Positions 46,991 to 55,939 of a stretch of DNA of 64,000 nucleotides are shown one piece after another (positions within the stretch are counted from its first letter, which is position 1; each line of letters starts with the position of its first letter). The stretch lies in contig NC_079487.1 in assembly GCF_020520425.1 (NCBI RefSeq), positions 106,364,141 through 106,428,140 of the forward strand, read 5' to 3'. The position numbers were made by a program, and so were the translations under genes. The notes under the pieces are model-generated. The model made no database searches. It saw only the letters and a list, made by a program, of their open reading frames with translations, and was not told the origin of the DNA. The stretch comes from Spinacia oleracea (lineage: Eukaryota > Streptophyta > Magnoliopsida > Caryophyllales > Amaranthaceae).

Positions 46991-48341
46991 TTTCTTCCTC
47001 ACCTCTTTTGTTTTTTTATTTACCACTGTCAATTTGACATTTTTGCGTGCACCTGTGCAAACTTTGACCATATTACCCTTGTCATTTTAAAATATTCTAG
47101 CATAATCCAAACGTAACAAATATTTTGGAACGGAAGGAGTATTTTGTAATCTAAGATAATCCAATTTTTTTGGATATAACAACTCGTGTTCACCTTTAGG
47201 GTTAATTCGAATTTGTAACGAATTTTCGAAGATAATCCAATATAAGTATATTTGTCATATGAATTTAATCCTTACGAGTAAAAGAGAGAAATAATGAATG
47301 GGTTTATTGGCGATAAATGTTTACTTGAGAGTTGAGAATAAACAAGTTGAAATGTTGTTTACTTATGAGGATATAATGAGGATAAATGTTAGACAAATAA
47401 ATAAAGAGTTTTAAAATAGATTAATAAAAAAAATAATCCAATACGAAAAAAAGACTAACATTCAAGGACGGAGTGAGTACTCATTGATGGTCCCCTTCAT
47501 TTTTTTTTTTTTTTTACATAAACTCTTTATGTCTCTTTTTGGAGCATTTCTGACTTTATCTCCAAGATTAACACATAACGTATTCAAATGGCAGACTGTC
47601 AGTTAAGATAAATAAAATGAATATCAAGTGTATTAGTTAACCTTCTGCCACTTACCCTCCATCATCTATGCCTTTTCACACTTCACGCAAACAACGATGG
47701 CGAGAGCTTCACTCCACAGCCCACCATTCCACCACTCTCCACATCGGGGGAGTTTGGCAATTGGTTGTTGGTGGTGGGTGTTTTACTTGGTTGGTTTGAC
47801 TGGTTGTTGTAATTGGTTTTTCTGTTAGTTGTTTGACTTATAAAGATGTTTGGTAAACTCATTTGTTGGTGATTACTATATAAAATGACATTTAACGACA
47901 CTATTATGTTTTACCATCCATTTATCATATTCTTATAAATTAATTAACCAATTTAATTAGTAGTTATGCAAAAGAAAATTTTAATTAGTAGCTAAATTAG
48001 TTATTTAATAAATTATTAAATAATTTAACTATTAAATTAATAAAAAATAAACGAATAAAATTAGTACTAAACATAAATTAATAATTATAAAAATAATTAA
48101 TTACGGATACTTCAATTTAAATAATCATTAAATAGTTACTAATTAGTATTATTTAAAAATGATTACTATGAATTAGTAATTATCAATGTTAATGCGTGGT
48201 TAATCATTAATTACTTCGTATTAATATTTATAAAATATTTAATTAGTAATAAAAAAATTATTAACTAAAGTCGGTAATGAATTAAGTTAATTAAGTACTT
48301 AATTTAAAATAATCATTAATTTAATTGGTTTATTAATTAGT
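46991..48341. other. intergenic, mostly AT-rich; one MITE end
   Basis: It contains a family F right end (about 47111-47139) and long A/T-only stretches from 47940 onward. No gene was recognised. Confidence 0.4.
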
Positions 48342-48342
48342 A

Positions 48343-48672
48343 CTCCCTTTGTTCCTTTAAGTTGTTCCTATTTGGTGTTTAGGGTGGAAATTAAGAAAAT
48401 GGAATCTTGTAATGATTGGGTGGAAGAGTAATGATTAGGTGTAAGAGAAAGTAATAAAGAAATGAATGAGATAGAAGTTATTTATACGGAGTATTAAAGT
48501 AATAAAAAAATCATAAAAGTGGGATTGGTGGGTGAATGAGGAAATGTGAATGAATTTAATAAGGGACGGTGGGTAAATTTATGGTAAAAAGTCATATCCA
48601 AAAATAGAAACAGGAAGATCAAATAGGAACGTTATTTATGGAAACATGAAGAACATTTAGGAACGGAGGGAG
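48343..48672. mobile_element. Stowaway-like MITE, family E (330 bp)
   Basis: It starts CTCCCTTTGTTCCTTTAAG and ends CATTTAGGAACGGAGGGAG, with TA on both sides (48341-48342, 48673-48674). It contains TACGGAGTA (48485) and abuts TACTTCGTA on the right. Confidence 0.85.
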
Positions 48673-48674
48673 TA

Positions 48675-49321
48675 CTTCGTAGTAATTAAAAAATTATGAG
48701 TGTAATAATTTTTAATTGCTATTATTATTAATAATTATTATTAATTGTTAATTAGTGAAAAAGTAAGGATAGAAAAGTAATTGGAAAACTAAAAAGGCAA
48801 AAGCCATACAAAAAAGCTAGTAAGACTAGCTTTTCATTTTTTGCAGAATAAGTTGCCTTTTCGGCCAACCAAAAGTCACTTACAAAACACTTTTTTGGCT
48901 GTTTGACCAACATATGAACAATGGTGAGTTTCTAGTGACTCACAAGTCACAACACCCTTTATCCTCTTTGTGGGTAACCGCATCACTGTAGATAGTGTCG
49001 GTATGAGGTTGCAGTGACTGCTGGGTCACTTACAACCTCGGCCCACGAGCCGTCATCCAACGAAATTTTGACACTTCTCACATACTAGCTTGCTTGATTT
49101 TTCTGCCCAACTCCTCCATTAATTGCAACTTATATAATTGATAAATGTAGGAGAGAGAGAGAGAGTTATGAGGATGTTCACCATTGTAGAAAAATATAAA
49201 ATCAAAGGTGATTCATAATGGTAACTCAAGATAGTGGAGAATGATTTAGAAGAGAGATAAATTTATTTTGTTAATGAGCAACCTCACCATTGTTCATGCT
49301 CTAAAAAGCCAACAACTAAGG
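48675..49321. other. intergenic; (GA)n run
   Basis: AT-rich DNA with a short GAGAGAGAGAGAGAG run at about 49151-49165. No gene or intact element was recognised. Confidence 0.4.
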
Positions 49322-49323
49322 TA

Positions 49324-49573
49324 ATGTTCTCTTCACCTTAATTTCACTTATCTTATCTTATATTATCTTATCTTATTGGCTCTGAACTTATCTTATTTTA
49401 TTTCATCTTATCTTAACTTATCTTATCTTATTTTATCTTATCTGAATTTATTGACCATTATCTTATCTTATCATATCTTATCTTATCTGAACTTATTGGC
49501 CCTTATTTTATTTTATTTTATCTTATCTTATTAGACCTGAAATAAGTGAAAATAAGATGAAGAGAACAGAGCC
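49324..49573. mobile_element. MITE with CTTAT-repeat body and TGTTCTCTTCA termini
   Basis: The left terminus ATGTTCTCTTCACCTTAATT and right terminus AAAATAAGATGAAGAGAAC are inverted, and TA flanks both ends (49322-49323, 49574-49575). The body is almost entirely imperfect (ATCTT)n. It shares its terminus with 27307-27582. Confidence 0.68.
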
Positions 49574-49598
49574 TAAAAGTTAGTGAAAAAACCAGCAA

Positions 49599-49670
49599 AA
49601 TCCCATTTTTCCCAAACACCCCCAATACCAGCATAATCCCATTTTTCCCAAACACCCCCAATACCAGCAT
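49599..49670. repeat. two perfect 36-bp tandem units
   Basis: Units at 49599-49634 and 49635-49670 both begin AATCCCATTTTTCCC and end CCAATACCAGCAT. Confidence 0.92.
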
Positions 49671-49673
49671 ACT

Positions 49674-50848
49674 GGCTCACACCAACACTGCACCACTCCT
49701 TTCTTTGCCCTTCGAAGTTCGGTCCTTTTTTCCACGGTTCCACTCCTTCGCGATTTCACTACGAATAATGCAAAAATCAAAGTATTTCAAATAAACTAAT
49801 AAATAAAATGTTAAGTATTTCGTATAACTTTTGGACTAAGGAATTATTAGCTATTAATGATTAAAATATTAAATTGATAAACTTGATAATCGGAGTACTA
49901 CGAAATTAATGTACATTTTTTGCTAACATCCCATTTGACAGTCTATAATAAATACGTGTAGTAAAAATGAGTATAAACATAAAAATAGTCTGGTAAAAAA
50001 ATATCATAACAATGTTATGCATGTATGCAATTGCATTAGTATTACCATCGATGGTCATTGGTATAAATTTACATCACAAGTAGATCTCATCACCACCCTA
50101 TACGTGAAAATGATTAAGTTTACCCAAACATATTTTTATGCATATTGATGATTCCTATTACATTTTCTCCTCACATGTAAGGAGAAAATGTGAAAGAATA
50201 CACGATCCATTCAAATGCTCCTCACATGTAAAGAGAAAGTATAAAAAAAATACACGACCCATTCAGATGTGCTCTACCTGTGTCCTTGTACTACTTCTTA
50301 TAAACGGGCGGTCATGAAAAAAAAAACACTGAAATGACATTTTAGAGTTTTAGGGTACCACTTCTTTCAAAAATGATTTAAATTTGTAATAATGCAACTA
50401 CAATAAAATAGACGATCGCGCGATCTTATCATATCAGTATGACTCAAAATCTAAAACGTACATTTGCTGCTAATTAAAAAGGCTCCTGATGTGACATCAA
50501 GTGGTTGTGGTTCAATCCATGCCATGCTAAACCTCCAAAGGACGAGGGCCCTAATGTCTTTCTTCATTACTCATTTTTAAGCTTAATTAATTCGATTAGT
50601 TTAACGTAATCTATAATAATCATGTTCCTTTCGAACAATATGTTATTCCTCGTCAAAAGATACAAAGTAAATAAAAATGCTACCCTCGATCAGTTTCACT
50701 AATAAGCGCAACAATGTCATATTTTGTGCTAGTGTCTAGTCCGCAAGTGATCGATGATATTATAATGATTCATACTATTGAGCTTGGAATTTCAACAGTG
50801 GTGGAACCACCGGTGTTTTAGGGCGGTGGTCCTTGATCCCACTTGGAA
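49674..50848. other. intergenic; hairpin and 51-bp duplication
   Basis: It holds a perfect 12-bp-arm hairpin ACATTTTCTCCT/AGGAGAAAATGT (50160-50191). Two diverged 51-bp direct units starting CTCCTCACATGTAA overlap it (50167-50217 and 50218-50268). No gene was recognised. Confidence 0.5.
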
Positions 50849-50857
50849 TACATTTTT

Positions 50858-51209
50858 GGAAAATTTGGTAATATTAATCCAACCTTTGGCCGGTTTTCTT
50901 TTATTAATCCCACCTAAGCATATTTTTTAATAATCCCAACTTTACTACCCAACGACTTTTATTGGGCTTAAGTGACCGATAACTGGTGAAAAAATCATCG
51001 AGATGGTGATGAATTGATGATGATGACTGAATACATCTAGAGAGAGTACTTCCACGTAGGGATATATTACCGCCGACAATAGGTTTATGACGTGTTGGGC
51101 CCAATAAAAGACGTTGGGTGGTAAAGGTGGGATTATTAAAAAATATGTCGTAGGTGGGCTTAATAAAAGAAAATCGGCAAAAGGTTGGATTAATATTACC
51201 AAATTTTCC
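50858..51209. mobile_element. Mutator-like MITE with long TIRs and 9-bp TSD
   Basis: 352 bp. Inverted termini of roughly 110 bp start GGAAAATTTGGTAATATTAA. The perfect 9-bp duplication TACATTTTT is at 50849-50857 and 51210-51218. A 9-bp duplication with long TIRs is the MULE hallmark. The centre is a unique segment of about 120 bp with no transposase. Confidence 0.88.
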
Positions 51210-51507
51210 TACATTTTTTCCCTTAAACTCCCCCCCCCCCTCTAAAAACACGTAATTTTAGTCAAAGTTTCATCAATTAATAATGACCCTCTAATCTCAA
51301 ATTTCCGAATCCGCTACTGAATTTCCGACTAATTTTGAGGTAGTAGGTACGTATGATATTTTTGGTATAACCTCATGCATGGTACCGTAGCACATATCTC
51401 ACATTTTCAAAGCTTTTGTTTTCGCTTATACTCCAGGCTCCAGCTGTTTCGAAATAATAGGGCAGTTTGCTTCTTCACGTCTGTCAATGTAAATGTTTGG
51501 TCATTAC

Positions 51508-51977
51508 TGTTGTGTGATCTTTTACGGTGCTGACGTGGCACGCGCTCCTCGGAGGTATCAAATATGACTTGGCACGAACTTCTGGCAACCTGCAAAACAA
51601 GAATATTCCCGTAGGAATATTCCCTCCGATGCTTAAGTAAGTATAAGCTAGAGAGATAAGTAATTTGTAGAGAGAAGGCAGAGCAAAGATAAGTTTTTTG
51701 TTGGTGGGCAAGAATTGAATGCCCTTTTACCTAGGGATCTGCACTATTTATAGTGCTAGGGTTTCTCGGGAACTGGTCCTGCATGATTGAGTGTTTACGC
51801 AAGATTGGGACACGTGTCCTTCATTGGTTTTGGAGGCTTGTTTAGGGCCAATGTGGTCCTCTTAATTGCTTGGGCCTGGGCCCTGTGAAGTTTGAGAAAT
51901 GCCCGTGGGCAAGCTTTTGGGCTCTTTCTTCTGGGCTTTGATAGTGCAGTCAGGTGACATTCTTTTAGGCCACATCA
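51508..51977 (-). repeat. 3' LTR of Tat-like element
   Basis: A 470-bp repeat that reads TGATGTGGCC... on the minus strand and ends ..CACAACA. ATTAC precedes it on the plus strand. Confidence 0.92.
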
Positions 51978-52423
51978 TTTGCCCCTCAAGGAGGATGCCC
52001 CTTGTCACTGTGGGGTAGGCTGCTTGATCGAATGGAGCGCCACGTGTGAGGGCTTTCCAGAGCTTAGATTTTCCTTTAAAAGCTTCAATTCCTCTTTCAT
52101 TTTTCTTTTGTTACTCCAGAGCGATTTTTTCTTTAGAGAGTGAAAGTAAATTTCGTCCTGCCAAAGATATGCTGGTGCTTGCGCTTGAGTGTTCTTGAAT
52201 TTGATGTCCAGTGTTCTTGAGGGTTTAAAGGATTTGCCAAGACTTCTCATCAGTTTGATCATTTTCTGGTAAGTTTTCTATCAACACCTTGTTGTTTGTA
52301 TGCTTGTGGGACCTCTCTTGTTTATTGTTTATAGTATTCTGTGGAGGCGTCTTGGGGGTTATGACACCTATCCCTTTCATTCTTTTGCTAAAGTCAGACG
52401 TCCTGTCCCTTATGCAGGACGGC

Positions 52424-53678
52424 ATGGCTCGAATTAGACAGACAGCTAACGTGCGTGCATGGGCTGCACCGCGAGAGGGGGACGATAGGGTTCCTTTTTC
52501 GAACCCGTCCCAAGGAAGTGGGAGTGGAGTCCGTTCCTCCCATAATACAGGAGACGGGGCCATTAGAACGGCACATTCTCCTAGGAGAAGGAAGAATGTG
52601 GCTTCCCGTCCCCGCGTTCCACGCAAGGATTTTGAAGATGATTCCTCTAGCTCCTCAGCCGAGGAGTTTGCAAAAAATCTTCCTCCTATGGTCCGGGGGA
52701 AGGAGGAAGTCAATCTGTTTCCGTAGGATATCTTTCCCAGCATGAAATGGTTGCGGTACCTGAGGGAGCAGGGACGTGACTTTGAGCGTTTTCTGCTCTT
52801 GCCCCCAGGTTTTAGTCTTAGGAGCCCTCGACCTCATGAATCCGTGGACCAACTCTCCCAAGGAGAGGTAGCCGTTTATACTGCTGCCTTTAGGTTGGGC
52901 CTTAGATTTCCATTGCACCCCTTTGTGATGGACGTTTTAGAGGGGTATGACATTGGCCTTGCTCAATTGACGCCCAACTCATGGGCAAATATTTTTGGTT
53001 TTATCGCCAAGTGTGCTTTGATCGAGCGGCGTCACCCCTTCCTTTCCTGCTTTCCTTCATCTCGTAGTCATTGCCCCTTCTTCTCGTTCTCCCCAGGGGT
53101 GGTTCACCCTCTACAACCGTCGGGGATATAAGACGGTGGTGGGTAAGACCTCTAGTTGGGTTTGGTGGAGGAAGAAGTGGTCTGTTGTCCGAATGGAAGA
53201 CCTCTCTCTTTCCAGATGTCTTTCTAGGTGGAACCGTCGGCCCCGCTATTTGTCTAGAGCTGACGCCTACCCTCGCCTCTCGTCCAGAGAGTGGGGACAA
53301 GTGAAGCCCTTGTTCCAGGCTGAGATGTATCGGCTGTCGTCGAAAAGCCATGCCTGGGTGCCTAATGCTTGGCTTCCCCATGTCGGCCAGTTCACCAATA
53401 TAGTCTTTCTTTCGGCCGTTGGTCTTTGTTCCTATTTGAGTAGAGGTAGTTCCTCAGTAGATTTTCAAACATTTTTTCTTCCATCTTTTTTTTTTTACTA
53501 ACCCTTGGCTTTGTAGGTTCTGCCATGGATCGCTTATCTCCCGAAGACAAGGGTGTAGTGGAAGTACCCGCTTAGCTGTCCGAGGTATATACCGAGGACA
53601 TTCTCAAGGTCGTGGAGGCCAAGAAGAAGGACTCCTCCAAGAAGTCCAGTGAGGGTGCCTCTGGCGACGTCGCCAAGG

Positions 53679-53777
<99 letters not shown>

Positions 53778-55101
53778 CCTCTGTTCATTTCTGGTCATGA
53801 TTTGGTCACTGATTTCCTTTATCTTTAGGAACCCACCTTGCCGGCTACGAAGAAGCGCCCGGCATCTTCGACGGAGGCTCCTAAGCCAAAACGGCCCTTC
53901 TTTAAGAAGATGGGTCCGGCTGACGCTGTCACCAAGCCGTCGGTACCCAAACCGTCCGCTCCTCTGGCTGAGGGGGAGGTTCCTCCTATCCAGACGCCCA
54001 TTCTTCCTCCTGAGCAAAAGGAGGTTCCTTCCCAAGTGGACACCGAAATGGATGGTACGGCCGGAGCAGCTGCTGACGAAGTAACAGTCGATCAGACTGC
54101 GGCGGCTGACGCCACCACTTTGTCCAGAGAGGACAAGGGTAAAGGCAAGGAAACTGAGGCTCCTTCTACTAATAATGCCTCTACTCCTCCTGCAGTCTCG
54201 CCAATCGGTTAACGTCTCTGTACTTTAAATCTGTTATATCAGGTTGGGATTTGCACGATGTTTGTTAATCTGGGTGTTTGGTTCAGTTGAGATGTTCAAG
54301 CGGATGCGTTGGGCCGAGGTGGCGAGCATCCCTCCTTCTGCCGGTTTTAGCTCAGAGGCGAAGGATAAGATCCTTGCCCATGTGTATGCGGCCATCCCTG
54401 AGGAATACGTGAGGTCACTCCCCGGGATTGACTTGAGATTCTTTGGGTCCATTCAGTCTCTCGTCCTTGATGTGAGACACTTACCCCTGGATTTCTGTGG
54501 TTATGATTATATGTGTACGCTATTTTTAATTCTATATTGTCTTTGGCAGCTCTTCATTCGCTGTGCCGAGAGTAGGAACTACCGCTTTGATATGCACAAT
54601 GTGATGCTCAAGCACAAGGACCAGATCGAGAATCATGAGCAATATGCTGAGAAGACAGCCAGGTTGATCAACTTGGACGCGGATAAGAAGATTGCTCTGA
54701 AGACGGAAGAGCTGAAGAAGGCCGAGGAGGACGCTGAGAAATATGAAGAGAAGCTGCTGGAACATGAGGGGCGGCTTGCCGTGCTGAGAAAGGAGTACTC
54801 TTCCGTCTTAGAACGGGTGACTGATTTCTCTTCCAAGGTGAACGTTCTGGAAGGTCAGCTCAAGGCCATGCAGGAGAAGATCGAGGCCGTGCGCAAGGAG
54901 GCTGCAAGCTCTTTTAAGTTGGGCGAGGAGTCCATCTTGGAGAGTGCCCAAAAGGCGTGGGATCAGTATATGGACGGGAAGGATTTTTCCTGGTTCAAAC
55001 ACCGTATCTCCCCCCAGATAACCGTTTTGACGGCTAGGCGCTTAGGCTTAGATCCTCCCGAGTTCGTTAGTGACGGGGAGGAAGACATAGAAGAAGACTA
55101 G
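52424..55101 (+). pseudogene. antisense additional ORF (aORF) of Tat-like element, broken
   Basis: This is a multi-segment frame opposite to gag-pro. A segment from ATG 52424 is Ser/Arg-rich and stops at TAG 52724-52726; the same frame continues to 53131 with FLLLPPGFSLRSPRP and GLRFPLHPFVMDVL, which resembles the 'putative gypsy type transposon' domain (Transposase_28). A shifted segment from about 53099 (WFTLYNRRG, then KTSSWVWW) probably follows an intron. The next piece from ATG 53525 has an in-frame TAG at 53573-53575. An (AT)47 tract lies in a likely intron (about 53678-53829). The Pro/Ala-rich exon 53830-54212 and the region 54244-55101 with a long coiled coil (KKAEEDAEKYEEKLLEHEG) complete it. 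The function of aORFs is unknown. Two in-frame stops suggest decay. Confidence 0.7.
53681..53774. repeat. (AT)47 microsatellite inside the aORF intron
   Basis: An uninterrupted 94-bp AT dinucleotide run that begins right after a GTA donor-like site. It generates spurious Ile-Tyr open frames on both strands. Confidence 0.97.
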
Positions 55102-55385
55102 GTGAACTCTCCTGAAGGCCAAGACGTCCAGGACGGGAGTTCTATTTCCCCTCATCCCTGAGCAGATTTTCTTGTAGTTGATTTAGATGACGCCGTGGGC
55201 GTTTGTAATAACTTTGGTGCCTTCTGGCATTTATTTGATTTGGTTTGTTTGCGCTTTGGGCGCTATGTATAAATAGTTTGTGCCGTTGTGCACTGTATTT
55301 TAATTCTATCAGTTCGTTACTGATTTCTTAGGAATTTTTCTTTGGGTCCAATTGTTGGACAGAAACCTCAGTGTTTTAGGTGATC

Positions 55386-55919
55386 AGCCTAATTTGAGGC
55401 GTTAATCTAGGCCACTTCTCAGGCCGTCAAACGATTAGTCTATTTAGACGCCATCCAAGGAGGAGGTCTTATGTCTGAATGTTTTGCGAGCCTAATTTGA
55501 GGCTCTAATCTAGGCCACTTCTCAGGCCGTCAAACGATTAGCCTTTTTAGACGCCATCCAAGGAGGAGGTCTTAGGTCTGATTGTTTTGCTCTTGTTTGA
55601 GTCTTTCATTTTTTGGGCGCTTTTCAAAGAAAAGGCGTCATGCTGGATGTCTAAACCCTTCGTGTTTATTATCACGGGGTACATCCAAACCCCTCGTGTT
55701 TATTAGCACTGGGTATTGTTTATTTAGCGGATAGGGACGCCACTTTAGGAATTGTTTTCTGGTGAGTTTCTTTCAACTGAGACTTGTATTCGTCAGATAA
55801 GTGTTAATTTACTAAATTGCTTGCTACATTCACCGCGTCTTAGGCGAGTATTTACAGGCCGTTTTGTGGGCTCTGAGTATAATAGCTAGGCCGTTTTGTA
55901 GGCTTTGAGTACAATGGTT
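55386..55919. repeat. three tandem duplications in the Tat element's central non-coding region
   Basis: There is a pair of about 103-bp units starting AGCCTAATTTGAGGC (55386-55488, 55489-55590). A 34-bp pair covers 55647-55680 and 55681-55714. A 32-bp pair starting AGGCCGTTTTGTRGG covers 55856-55887 and 55888-55919. Such tandem repeats are common in non-coding parts of Tat/Ogre elements. Confidence 0.88.
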
Positions 55920-55939
55920 ACCCTAATGATGTTCTACTC

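Noticed and set aside
50481..50540. GGTTCAATCC resembling an RNA polymerase III B box
   Set aside because: It is an isolated motif without an A box or element ends.
53534..54035. Open frames of alternating Ile-Tyr on both strands
   Set aside because: They are produced by the (AT)47 microsatellite, not by a gene.
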